64,000 nucleotides of DNA from contig NC_084944.1 of NCBI RefSeq assembly GCF_958298935.1, positions 19,375,679-19,439,678 of the forward strand, read 5' to 3'. Under the pieces are notes generated by a model, which had not been told where the DNA came from, did no database searches, and saw only the letters and a list, made by a program, of their open reading frames with translations. How positions within the stretch are numbered: the stretch's first letter is position 1; every line of letters begins with the position of its first letter. The position numbers were made by a program, and so were the translations under genes. Source of the stretch: Phragmites australis. Taxonomy: Eukaryota; Streptophyta; Magnoliopsida; Poales; Poaceae. Positions 22,429 to 33,090 of this stretch are shown piece after piece.

Positions 22429-24903
22429 TGTAGATGGACAGAAGATGATATACTATGCGAGCCATGTGAGCGCAGAGTACAAAAATGGCATTGATTGTTT
22501 CCTTATACAAGCCACGGCGCACAAGTCAAATACACAGTTTGAATACATGTGCTATCCCTGCGTCAATTGCGAGAACAAGAAGCGTTTTCCACCACCCAGT
22601 AGATACATTCCCACTTGATGCCAAGGGGCTTTATGCCTGGCTATACTCGTTGGACCGAGCACGATGAAGCTGAGATCGTACAAGAAGGGCAATACAGTGG
22701 TAGAGAAGACGAAGACTTATGAACCGATATGCCAGTTGATGAATACACCAATATGCCACCTACCGGAGATACGTTGGTCGATGATGATCTAGAGGAGATG
22801 TTGGCTGACGCTGACTCCGACGTCAGCACCAATGATCTAGAGCAGATGTTGCGCGATAGGGAGGGGAACTTCACCAATGAAAGAGAGTTTCAAAAGTTCC
22901 AGCATATGGTAGAGGACTCTAAAACACCGTCGTTCCTAGGTTGCGAGAAGAAACACACAAAGTTGCATATCGTGCTTTCACTGCTACAATTGAAGGCAAG
23001 CAACGAGTGGTTAATACAAACTTCACAAAGTTGTTACTGTTCTTGCAGAAATTGCTTCCAAAGGGAAATGTGCTGCTAGAAAACACATACCAGGCCAAGC
23101 AGGTTGTGTGCCTATTGAGGTTGGAAGTGCAGAAAATGCATGCATGTCCAAACGATTGCATGTTGTATCACTGAGAGCATGTAGACTTAGAAGTGTGTCT
23201 CGCCTGTGGTGCATCACGGTAAGTGTGACTGTGATGATATCGATGGTGAAGGAAAGAATAAAAGACCTCCTGTCAATGTGATGTGGTATTTTCCTATAGT
23301 CCCCCGCTTGGAGCATTTATTCATGAACAAAAGACATGCTGAATTGATGCGGTGGCACACCGAGGAGCAGGATGATGGAATGCTGAGATACCCCGCTGAT
23401 TCTACGCAGTGGAGAAACATCAATATGAAATACAAGGAGCCCTTTGCAGAAGATGTGAGGAATATAATATTTGGGTTGAGTACAGATGGGATGAATCCAT
23501 TCGGTAACATGAGCAGCAGTCATAGCACTTGGCCTATGACTATGTATCTACAAACTTCCTCCTTGGTTGTGTATGAAGCGGAAGTACATTATGAAGCTAG
23601 TGCTGATACCAGGGCCGAGGCAACTTGGCAACGATATCGATGTCTACCTGAAACCATTAATAGAAGATCTTGTAAGAACGATGTTGTGCAGGTATGGGAT
23701 GCATACAAACGAGAGAACTTTACCCTATGCACAATGTTGTTCATAACAATCTAGGATTGGCCAGCCCTTATTAACCTATCAGGCTAGACTGTCAAAGGTT
23801 ATTGTGCATGCGTGCATTGTTTGGATGAAACGAAGCTTGTGGCTGAAGAATAGCCAAAAAATGGTGTACCTAGTCCATCATAAATTTCTTCGTAAGGATC
23901 ACCCATACCGCAGCAACACGAGAGCTTTTGATGGGAAGTTGAGACTCGATCACCTCCTGAGCATCGCACTGGGAGACATGTATATGAGATGGTAAAGGGA
24001 CTTAGGGTTATCCTTGGAAAGGGACGCGGGAGTACACCGGTTCCAAAATCTAATAATAGAGCTCCTATGTTCAAAAAGAAATCTATTTTTTATGACTTGC
24101 TTATTGGCCGGATTTGGAGGTTCGACACGCAATCAATGTCATGCACACTGAGAAGAACGTATGTGATAGCTTGATTGGTACGTTACTCATACCTGGCAAA
24201 ACAAAGGATACACTCCAAACATGGAAGGACCTGAAATGTTTGAAACTTAGATAATCCCGAAGATATGGAATAAGGCGACAAATATATTGGTCTCACTAGC
24301 TACAGTCTGAGCAAGGCGGAGAAAATTGCAATGTGCAAGTGCTTGCATGGAATCAAAGTTTCATCCAGTTACTCTACCAACATAAAGAGACTAGTAAACA
24401 TGAAATATTTGAAATTAACTGGCATAAAGTCTCATGATTGTCATGTGATGATGACACAGATGCTTCCAATTGCAATTAGAGGTATTATGTTGCTGAAGAT
24501 CCAAAACCCAATCGTGAAGCTATGTTCGTTCTTTAACGCGATATCACAGAAAGCCATTGATCCGACCAAGCTAGATAAGCTACAAGAAGACGTGGTCGAG
24601 ACTCTATCCCAGCTTGAGGTGTTATTGCCTCCATCGTTTTTTGATATCATGGTGCATCTCATTGTTCACATTATGAAAGAGATACAGATTCTTGGCCCCT
24701 TACTTCTGCATCAGATGTACCCTTCCGAGAGGTTCATGGGAGTTCTAAAGAAATATGTTCGTAACCGAAATCGGTCGAAAGGCTGCATAGCCAAGGGCTG
24801 GGGAACCGAGGAGGTCATTGATTTCCGTGTCGACTACATGAATCTTAAATTGATTGGTGTGCCTGTATCTCGCCATGAGGGGATGCTAAGGGGAAAGGGG
24901 TGA
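22429..24903 (+). pseudogene. TNP2-type CACTA transposase, multiple frameshifts
   Basis: Starts with a decayed MDR-W-Y motif (22434) and the PGYTRWTEH motif (22630-22665). Then come an acidic segment (22729-22870), a zinc-binding-like segment with the HACPNDCMLYH motif (23140-23172), and the core, with PPVNVMWYFPIVPRLEHLF and STDGMNPFGNMSSSHSTWP. The hallmark PPWLCMKRKYIM follows at 23558 in another frame, so an indel lies just before it. The stretch 23800-24170 is also split, and 24331-24903 gives the DUF4218-like part (LPPSFFDIMVHLIVHI, MYPSERFMGVLKKYVRN). The family role is excision and integration of CACTA elements. No single transcript could encode this. Confidence 0.85.
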
Positions 24904-25136
24904 TATGTGCAAACTCATTCCGCAATAACGACCCGGTTTCATTCACGTAAGCACATTTCGTAGTTTTGCAACAATCAGTTGTAGTGGACCCATATGTCGA
25001 AGAACACCAGAAGATGATACGCACCAGAAACCTAGGGAAGTCTGATGTTTGGATCGCGCGAGAGCACCAAGATCATATTGGCGCTTGGTTACGTAGACGG
25101 GTGATGTATAAGTAGATAGAATGTGCTCATTAGACT

Positions 25137-25739
25137 ATGTTGGCTCACGGACCGTCAACTATAATCCTCACATTCCAAGGATATGACATAAATAACTATA
25201 CATTTTATACGAGAGCTCAGAATAATAAGAGCACCAACCAAAATAGCGGTGTCCGTATAAATGCCTATGACTGCAATGGAAACAGGGAGACCTACTACAG
25301 ATTCGTAGACGAGATCTGGGAGCTCGACTACGGAGTGTTAAAGGTTCCTCTTTTCCGGTGCCAATGGGTCAGACTCCTAGGGGGTGTGAAGATCAATAAG
25401 TACGACATGACTACAGTGGACCAAAAACTCATTGGATACAAGGAAGAACCATTCGTACTTGTGAATAATGTTATGCAAGTCTTCTATGTAAAGGATCCGG
25501 ACCTGGCTAACAAGGAGGAGCGTCACGTGATTCTTCAAGAAAAAAGAAAGATTGTCGGAGTGGAGAATATTGTTGCCGAGGAAGACTACAATCAATTTGA
25601 CGCGCTCCCTCCTTTCAAAGAGGATGTCGACCTAGGTCCCATGGAAGACATCGATGAACCTCCCTATCTACGTCATGATCATAATGAAGGGCGAATCGTT
25701 AAGACGAAGCAGCTAAATTGTATTAATTACTATGTATGA
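25137..25739 (+). pseudogene. DUF4216-like C-terminal part of the CACTA transposase gene
   Basis: An open frame of 200 residues with GYDINNYTFYTRAQNNKSTNQNSG-type sense, then the conserved block around YDCNGNRETYYRFVDEIWELDYG and LFRCQWVRLLGG, and an acidic end. In plant CACTA elements this domain follows DUF4218 in the same protein. Here stops in 24904-25136 separate them. The 'start' is only the first in-frame Met; nothing suggests an independent gene. Confidence 0.75.
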
Positions 25740-26214
25740 ATTTGTTTTACATGCAATTATACCTCACTTTTGTTATGGAAGCTTCAATTTATAGTTTATG
25801 GTGGAAGATGTCTTTATTATTGAGCATATTGATTTTTGATTTTTAATAATGAATTAGCAATAGCACAAGCTAGCAATATTGCTATGTATTACTATTTTTA
25901 TTTTTAATGAATTACCTATAGTTATGAGCATATTTATTTTCAATTTTTGATGACTTAAAATATTTATCAATAAAATTAAGATATATGTGAAGCTTCAATT
26001 ATATTTTTTAATTAATTAGCAAGCCCCAATACAGAAACTTAGGTATGAACGTATTTTTTTATTTTTTATTGAATTAGAAAATTGAATAGGAAATTTAGGT
26101 ATATACAAAACTTAATTTTGGTATATAGTGAGTTCAAATTTAAATAAATATGTATTAGGATTTTAGGTCAACAGAATGTTAATAAATACAGATAGTACAA
26201 ACTCAATCGAAATC
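25740..26214 (+). other. AT-rich spacer between the two genes of D
   Basis: About 475 bp of very AT-rich sequence with no coding potential. Likely the 3' untranslated region of the transposase gene and an intergenic spacer. Confidence 0.4.
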
Positions 26215-26285
26215 ACTTGAGTAGCGCAGCGGTTTGTTCGGACTTACTTCGTGCAGGTTGTGGGTTCGAGTCTCAGCGCGCGTGA
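26215..26285 (+). repeat. tRNA-like sequence (A and B boxes), possible SINE head
   Basis: An A box TAGCGCAGCGG (26222-26232) and a B box GGTTCGAGTCT (26263-26273) lie 30 bp apart, matching the pol III internal promoter layout. A T-arm-like stem is possible around the B box. No acceptor stem pairs across the ends, so this is not a functional tRNA gene. Confidence 0.5.
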
Positions 26286-26304
26286 AGCTAAAACAAAATT
26301 TTGC

Positions 26305-26495
26305 ACCCCGCGGCACCAACAGTGAAAGAGGTTTCACTACCGGTGGACATATTGGGCTGGCAGTGAAACTACTTTCACTATCGATGGACTTATTGGGCTG
26401 ACAGTGAAAGTAGTTTCACTGTTGGTAATCCTCTTGAGCCGGCAGTGATGGCACCATTTCGCTGCCGGTGGTCATATTAAGCCGGCAGTGAAAGT
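26305..26495 (+). repeat. Internal array of CACTA subterminal-type repeats
   Basis: Repeated ACCGGTGG, GCCGGCAGTGA and TTTCACTG(C/T)CGGT units alternate in both orientations. They are the same motif family as both element termini. The array ends just before a TATA box (26503-26509). Confidence 0.8.
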
Positions 26496-26502
26496 CCTCC
26501 CC

Positions 26503-26509
26503 TATAAAA
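26503..26509 (+). promoter_or_regulatory. TATA box of the second gene of D
   Basis: TATAAAA directly after the internal repeat array and ~80 bp before the first codons of the second gene. Promoter role inferred from position. Confidence 0.55.
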
Positions 26510-26584
26510 TGGCTCGATGCCCTGTGCCATTTGACATTTAGAAAAAATTTCCCCTTCCCTGTGCCCTTCGCTGAAACACCTCCC

Positions 26585-28320
26585 GATGCCTAGGAGCCCA
26601 CGCCGCTGGAGGACCACGAGCCCGCACCGATGAGCACGTGCCTGCTATTCCTGTCCTCCAAAATGTTGTCGTCCCCCTCCCAGGCGCCGTCATTGCCCTC
26701 CTCCCTGGCGCCATTCCCGTCCTCCTCGACGCGTGGGTGAAGGTCTACATAGTGTTTCCACCAGGGATAGCTCCCGAGAATCTCTACTCTACACTACACC
26801 TCGAGCAGTCGTTGCCATCTTAGCCATCTCCCAAAAGAAGTCCACCTCCTCAGCCATCGCCTCGAAGAAGTCCATCTCTCAAGAACCCAGCACCATCAAG
26901 AAGCCAGCCATCAGCTCAAAAAATAAGATCATGATCTGCAACATCCAAGCAGACGATATCATCTAAGAAGTCAGTGGCATCTAAGAAGTTGGTAGAACCC
27001 AAGGATGTCTATTCACTCACCAGATATAGAAAGAAACCCTACAACTCAAATACGTCGATTACATCAGTGGTACTTGGAGCAGTCCAAGCAGGGTTTTCAG
27101 GCATTCCCCGTAAGATATAGAGATGAATATTTCCTCAACGGGGACGGCTTCTTCTGGTTGGAATTCTTGCACTTGTATGAGCTGTACAAGGAAGGTGCCC
27201 TCGATGTGGCTATAGTCAGAGCGTGGACTCTGTAAGTGACTTATGCATATAATTCACGTTATATGATCTTGTATATTGAAATTGCATAGCTAACTTCTCT
27301 CTTTCGTAGAATGGAGATCTAAGCATACGAACATGACTTAAATAATAAAGTAGGATTCATCAATCCTGGGCTTGTGAACCAGGAACTTGTAACGAAGAAT
27401 CCAAACTTCACCGAGGGCTACTTATTGAAGTGTCTGCTTCACCACTAATATAAGAAATTCATACTCTTACCCTACAGCTATGAATATGTGTTTGCGCGCC
27501 AGAGCGCCCTCATTTTATGGACAACTTGATTCTAATACTAATTTGCTATGGTGACATATTCTGCAGCTTTCATTGGATCCTCTTTGTCATCCACCCAGAC
27601 TTGAGCAAGATCATTGTCTTGGACTCACAAAAGAGAGATAAGATGACTTACCAACACCTCATCGACATGCTAAATAGGTTAACTCGATCATTTAATCTTC
27701 TTGATGATTACATCTAAGTTTAATTGGTATTCATATTCACGTATATAGCGTACACAAGATACCGCAAAAAGAGTGATATCCACTTTCCATTTAGGAAGTA
27801 GTACGATATAAAATCCGACTTTCCAATACACAATCCATATTCATGTCTTGCATTTTCTACTGAATAAAAAGGTTCAATTCATTCCACTAACGAATCATTT
27901 CCTCTTCAAGTGTATGAGGCAGCCACTCGCCAACAATCTCTGCGTGTTTTATGTTCTTACTTTCATACACGCATTCAGCCCGAACGGAGACGTTGTTAGG
28001 TTCAATGATCTCAAGGTATGAAATAATATATCAATGCATTCTTTTCAATTTCTACATGTGTTCAAGGACTAATTGTTTCGATTCTTCAAACGCGGTGCTC
28101 CAAACTACGCACAAGTGTGTTACAACCTGCATAAATACATGCCCTTCAAGAACTGGGTTCTTCTTGGAACATGTTATCAACCAAAACGGCGAGTTTCACA
28201 AACCGATCATGCCGTCCACGCGTGAGAGACCTTCAGATGACACCATACCTTCTAGTAGAGAGTATGCGATAAGTAGGAAGGCTACAAAGGGGCTTGACAA
28301 TGTATTATATTTTGCCAATT
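26585..28320 (+). pseudogene. Second CACTA gene with Ulp1-like (C48) peptidase motifs, broken
   Basis: The first part (26585-27000) is Pro/Ser/Lys-rich and frameshifted. Next comes the conserved segment at 27005-27235 (HQWYLEQSKQGFQAFPV, FFWLEFLHLYELY), ending at a GT donor-like site. The peptidase part follows in pieces: HWILFVIHPDLSKIIVLDS (27560-27630) contains the catalytic His and Asp positions of C48 enzymes, and QPLANNLCVFYVL (27915-27960) contains the Gln and Cys. Intron-like AT-rich stretches separate them. Family members cleave SUMO-like proteins; activity here is unlikely because of the breaks. Confidence 0.7.
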
Positions 28321-28436
28321 GACACAATATTAATGAATGATATGAATTACTATGTATGATGCGAAGTTGGTATCGTCGGACGACTCTTCGATATAATGGT
28401 CTTCCAACGATGATGCGAAGGAGGAGTAAGAAGCAG

Positions 28437-28665
28437 CGGCCAGTAAGCGTGCCCAGGAGGAGGATGAGAGGCTAGCCTGTCAGCTGTTCATTGCGGAGGA
28501 GCAAGAAGCAGCGTCCCGTAAGCATTCCCCAGAGGAGGAGGATGAGAGGCTGGCCCGTCAGCTGTGCACTGCGGAGAAGCAAGAAGTAGCGTCCCGTAAG
28601 CGTGCCCAGGAGGAGGAGGATGAGAGGGTGACCTATCAGTGTGCTACGGAGGATAGGGTGGCCTA
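28437..28665 (+). repeat. In-frame tandem repeat (75-78 bp) at the end of the second D gene
   Basis: Two full copies and one partial copy of a unit encoding 25-26 residues of the form KRAQEEDERLACQL..AEEQEAASR. Copies differ by whole codons, so the frame is kept across units, which suggests selection or expansion while still coding. Charged and helical; resembles ubiquitin-interacting-motif spacing only weakly. Confidence 0.6.
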
Positions 28666-29119
28666 TCAGTGTGCTATCAGGCGTTAGACTTCAATATTTT
28701 TGACACGCTGGCGAGCCTAGAGCATAGGTGATGCTGCGGTCGATCAGGCGTGGTCGGGTCCTCCGCTCCACCACCATCAGCCCCTTGGCGTCCTTGGACG
28801 TACACACGCCATCAGTCGTCAGTGCGAAGACGCGGTTCTCATCGTGGGAGAGGTAGAGGGATACTGGACTGGCTCAACTGGACCGACTTTTCAGGGGTGA
28901 CCTATGAGAACTATTATGTATATATGTGCGTTTGTCGATGCCTGACTTGTAATATATGTTCATTACTATGTATTAATAAATGTGCTTTTATTATTGATTT
29001 ACAGTAAATATATGTATCACTGTATGCATATATTGAGAGAGAGAGACGGAGAGATCGAGGAGAGAGAGGGAGTACATAGAGGACACAGAGAGGGAGGGCC
29101 GAGGAGGGAGGAGAGGGAA
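28666..29119 (+). other. 3' part of D, non-coding
   Basis: Degenerate coding end (28740-28910) and then AT-rich sequence with a GA-rich microsatellite (29033-29115). No intact gene. Confidence 0.4.
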
Positions 29120-29276
29120 AACACTGTTGGCCGGCAGTGATAACCCCCTTTACTGCGGTCCACCGAGCCGGCAGCGATAGTCCTCGACTATCACTGCCCG
29201 TTGCCCACTGTCGGCTCCAAAACCGGTAGTGAAAGGGGTTTTGGAGCCGGTAGTGAATGGGGTTTCTGCAGCAGTG
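29120..29276 (+). repeat. Right subterminal repeats and terminal inverted repeat of D
   Basis: Copies of GGCCGGCAGTGAT, GCCGGTAGTGAA and TATCACTGCC, then GTTTCTGCAGCAGTG at the end. Confidence 0.82.
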
Positions 29277-29489
29277 TAAGTGCAAGATACATGAAGGTTG
29301 ACAAATGGGGAGAAGCTCGTGCATAGGTCGATCAAGGGAGATAGTGGCGTCAGAGAAAGGGAGAGCCACAATAAAGGGGGACTAAGTGGTAAGAACATGC
29401 ATAGAAGCAGTGTAGTAAGACTTTGTGCTCTTTAAAATTGATTTTATTTATTACTTGCCACTTGCTTTGGTTGTGTTATCATCAACTAC
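29277..29489 (+). other. Element H sequence before its 3' polypurine tract
   Basis: Non-coding, with 'gtgttatcatcaactac' just before the polypurine tract. This phrase parallels the end of Sirevirus G ('ggttgtcatcaatcacc'). Confidence 0.45.
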
Positions 29490-30966
29490 AAAAAAGGGGA
29501 GATTATAGCTAAAATAGCCCTATTAGGCCATGATTGTAATTTTTGTTGATTAATGACAACGTAGTCAATGAGACTAACATGTCTGTCAAGAATATATATT
29601 AGTAGGTATTACGGATGCAATACATTAAGAAGCCACCGTAGTCGGGATAAAGTTTGGTTGAATTGTAGAAATCCTAGAAAAAATGACTACACTAGAAGGT
29701 CCGGTGCAGAGGAGTTGTGAACGCCAAAGTGTTTTCTTGCCAGGTGTTTTTACACACCAGATGATCCAACAATGTGGAGATATAAACGTCGGAGCATTTC
29801 TGAGTTGAAGCTTAAAGATGGTACATGCCGAAAGGTCCAGCGATCGGTAGTGTGCACGCCGAAGTATACGCTGGAGCATTTGTTGCAGAGAAGATTTTAA
29901 AGTCCAGTTTGGTGTAGTTTAACATGTCGGATGGTCCGGTGCTGAAGCAAAGCAACGATGGAGTATTTTGCACTGAGGAAGGCGCGGGATGGTTCAGTTG
30001 AACACATTGAATGGTCCCATGATGGAGCTGGTGAACACGTTAGAACATCTGGTGTTCACATTGGTTTTGAGTGGAGTTCTAATGGCTAGTTCTCGGAAGG
30101 TGTACACGCCAGAAGTTCCGGTGAGTATAATCTGTCTACAACAAACACCCGGTGTATACAGAGAATTTGATAAATACCTCTCACTCAGTCATTTGAAGGT
30201 GGTGGAGTCCAGAGAAGCCCATATACACTTGAGAAAACATTCAAGCTATGAAAGTGCTAAAAGTGATTATTCAAGGTGATTAAGCACAAGATTATAGAGT
30301 GATTAATTCTATAGGCCTAAAGAGAAGTGTTGCTAGGTGTTGCAACCTAGAGAGCGAATCAAGGAGTGATCTAACCTTGTACCGAGAGGTATACCGGTGC
30401 CTTGGAGTCTTGGTGACTCGTCGACACCGTGAGCCTTGGTGGCTTAAGCTTGTTGACCTTCCGACTTGGGGTGGAGTGGCGGCAAGAAGTATTTACGGGG
30501 ATACAGAGACCCTTGCCTTGGTGGCTAAAACTCCAAAGTGAAGATGGCGTACAAGTGACCGGAATAGTGGTTAGTGGTGAGACCTCGGATTGGTTGCTCA
30601 TCGTGCTTGAGACCTTACCTTGGTGGCTTGGTAGCTCAAGAGCTGTGACCGGAAGAATCTTGGCGACTGGGAGCATATCCTTTGTGGAGCTCCAACATGG
30701 ACTAGGTGTGGTTTGTGTGCCACCGATACCACAGGATAAAAATTCATTACGCCGAGTTTACTCTCTCTACATTATTTACGTTTCCGTATTTACATACTTG
30801 TAATTTACCTTCATATAGTAGGTCGTAAACCTTTTTGAACGATAGAGTAGACACACTAGATAAACTTAGAACACTTTTAGATATAAATTGATATAGGTTT
30901 ATCCTGTAAAATTTTTAGACCTATTAGTTTTTAAGTGTCCTAATTCACTTCTCTCTTAAGACATCA
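29490..30966 (+). repeat. Probable 3' LTR of element H with its polypurine tract
   Basis: Purine run AAAAAAGGGGAGATTA (29490-29505), then ~1.46 kb with repeated, degenerate half-palindromes (GGTCCGGTGC, CACCGGAA-like) as in Sirevirus LTRs. The end is an 'attcacttctctctta' pyrimidine-rich segment and ACATCA (30961-30966). No second copy lies in the window, so both ends are approximate. The 3' flank passes straight into the promoter side of the MUSTANG-like gene. Confidence 0.5.
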
Positions 30967-31559
30967 TCGTTCCTCTCAGCGCCACCCACCGTTGTCCTCC
31001 CAATACGCTGTCGTGGTGCTCATAGCCGCCCTCGCTCGCTTCTGTTTGCAGTATTTTTCCTTTTTGATTAGAATATTTTTGTCTTTGATTGGAACTTCTC
31101 ACTATATTGCTGGAACTTTTGTCCCTTTGATTGGAATTTTTCTCTCTCCTTACGAGGTTTTAGACTTGACGGAGAGGTTTGCTGGCGCCAGAGGTGACAC
31201 TGAAGAGGGATGGGGAGGACCACGGTGGTATAGCATGGGGGGTAGGGAAGTGGTGGGTGCTGAAAGACAGAGGCTCATGACGTTTTATAGATCGCTCCCT
31301 TGCAATTTGAGGTTTAAAATTTCCAAATATTCTCTACAAATTACCAGGCATAAGGAAGAATAGTTTCTATATACGTGCAAATTTTCAAGACCAAACCCAT
31401 TTGCGTCCGTGCGAATAAAAATCAGTATTCGCTTAGTACCTTTTTGCTTCGTATAATTCAGATGAAGTGGATTTGTTCTTCAAATCACTATTCTCTCTAA
31501 TATTAGTTTGTAGAGGATTTTTCTGAAAAACCTTTGAACGATGGGTAGGGACGGGAAGA
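30967..31559 (+). other. Upstream region of the MUSTANG-like gene
   Basis: 593 bp with no recognisable gene or repeat. It should contain the promoter of the gene at 31560; no convincing TATA box was found, which fits a housekeeping-type promoter. Confidence 0.4.
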
Positions 31560-31825
31560 CACGAAATGAATGGCAAAATTGTAAAAAGAACCAGACAAGT
31601 TTTCGCCGACTTGGAAAATATCAAAATTACCCCTGGCATCCGTAGAGCCCTAGCAAACCAATCCTCCTCTTCTTCGTTTCCCTTCCCCTTCCCATCGCCC
31701 TTCCGCCGCCGCCCTTCCGCCACCTCGAAGCAACTCTTCACTTCTAGCCACTGTCCTCCTCGCCGTCGTCCCATCTACTGGCGTGGATCCGGAATTGGGG
31801 CCGATTTCTCCTCCTGCTTCTGTTG
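31560..31825 (+). other. 5' untranslated exon of the MUSTANG-like gene
   Basis: CT-rich leader (cctcctcttcttcg) with a 'gccctag' motif typical of grass 5' UTRs. It ends at a strong donor, GTTG|GTAAGC, at 31826. The partner acceptor is CTCAG|GAAGC at 33085, five bases before the ATG. The start is a guess. Confidence 0.5.
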
Positions 31826-33090
31826 GTAAGCAGCAGATTTATTTTCGGAACAAGGAATTTTGGTGGGTCAACTGAGCTGGTGGGCTGATTCCTTCCTTCC
31901 AGCCCCTGGTTTCAGTTCTTAGGAGCAATTTCTATTTGGATCCTCCTTTTCGCGAAGGCGGATGAGACCAAACGGGAAGGAGGGAAAGCCGCCTTTTTTA
32001 TGTCTCAGTTAGTACTTGGGCACAATTTCCTAGCTTTAGTTCTTCCGTGTTTCATTGTTTCTCCCTTGCGTATTCGCGTTGCATCCTCTGAGATTTTTCT
32101 CCTTTTTGCTGTTTCTGTTCCTAGTCTCGGCGTGATTTGTGCGAATTGTAGGGGATTCTTGAGCAAAATGTTCCACTTTCTCTCCTTTTAGTTTTACCCC
32201 CTTTTTCAAAGTTCTTCGTTGGTAGTACCTTGCTTTTGTTGGGTATTATCATTGCAGCCCTGCAATTAGGAATGAATGGCACTTCACACCCCCATCGTTC
32301 CCTCCTTTGTACGAGTTCAGTTCAGTAATTGTTTTTCTTGTGAAAATCTCAGTTCAGTCATTGTATGAGCGCAGTTCAGAGTGTTTAGCTGCTCAGAACT
32401 TCTTGTTAGGCATCCATGGCAGGGATTTAGTGAACAAAATGCAGCCAAGATGTTATGTTAGTGGAATTGAGATGCCAAAAGATGCATACCCCTTCGCTCC
32501 ATTAACTCATTGGAATGTAGTGTTGCCATGGAAGACGGCGAAAGGTTGAGGAATCCCAAAGGTTCATCAGCACGGTGCTAGTATGAATCTCAGTCGAAAC
32601 TTTTACGGCGTGCCTACAACCGTCTGACTACAAATTTTCAGTTATCTTGTAGACCTTCATCGTAGTGCGATTAATATGCAAACCTTAAAAGTTGAGCAGA
32701 TTTTGTTGCAAACTGAACCTGCATACCGCTCCATGACCCTTTTTTTGTCAGGATGAAGTTTCTGCATATTATAATGCTTTATCTGTTAGTTTTGTGACTT
32801 TTAAATTGTGTTCAGTATCATTTGCATTTTAACCCTGTAGCTGTGTGCTTCTTGTTCTATACCTCTACGGCCCCCCTGGGAGACATTGGATGTAATTAAC
32901 AGGCCTTTAAATGTACAGAAAAAGCTCTCAACAATCTGATTTAGTTTTCACTCTCCTCTGTTTTGAACTGTTGAGTGTATATTTTTCAATGCAGTGTGAA
33001 TTACATCTGAGAGGTACAGTTGTAAGTAAATTTCGTTTCCTTTTTCTAAATATAGTGTTATTATACTGACCACTGAACAACTCAGGAAGC

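Larger units (their letters stand above)
21425..29276 (+). mobile_element. CACTA (En/Spm) DNA transposon D, 7,852 bp, decayed
   Basis: The left end is CACTACTACAAAA and the right end is TTCTGCAGCAGTG, whose complement CACTGCTGCAGAA matches 10 of 13 positions. Subterminal repeats built from CACTGCCGGT/ACCGGCAGTG cluster at both ends (21455-21690 and 29120-29265) and would bind transposase. Inside are a TNP2-type transposase gene and a second gene with Ulp1-like peptidase motifs, the usual pair in plant CACTA elements. The flanking triplets (ATG left, TAA right) do not match, so no 3-bp target duplication is visible. Many frameshifts and stops mean it is not autonomous. Confidence 0.88.
1..30966 (+). 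mobile_element. Sirevirus-like Ty1/copia element H, 3' part, host to three nested insertions
   Basis: Inferred composite. Once the insertions at 1662-8902, 8973-20947 and 21425-29276 are set aside, the rest is 1-1661 (gag-like coding), 8903-8972 plus 20948-21424 (non-coding 3' region) and 29277-30966 (polypurine tract and LTR). The 3' region shares short motifs with intact Sirevirus G: 'gcacacatttagg' followed by a purine run (21130 and 58962), and 'gt(t/g)(a/g)tcatcaa' before the polypurine tract (29476 and 59044). The 5' LTR would lie left of the window. No integrase or reverse transcriptase remains, so H was deleted or non-autonomous before or after the insertions. The WLM-like exon at 21250-21424 does not fit this model and lowers certainty for the middle part. 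Confidence 0.5.

Noticed and set aside
26215..26285. A functional tRNA gene.
   Set aside because: A and B boxes are present, but no acceptor stem pairs and the anticodon arm is poor.
21422..29279. A 3-bp target duplication around CACTA element D.
   Set aside because: Flanking triplets are ATG and TAA; no match, even with a one-base shift.
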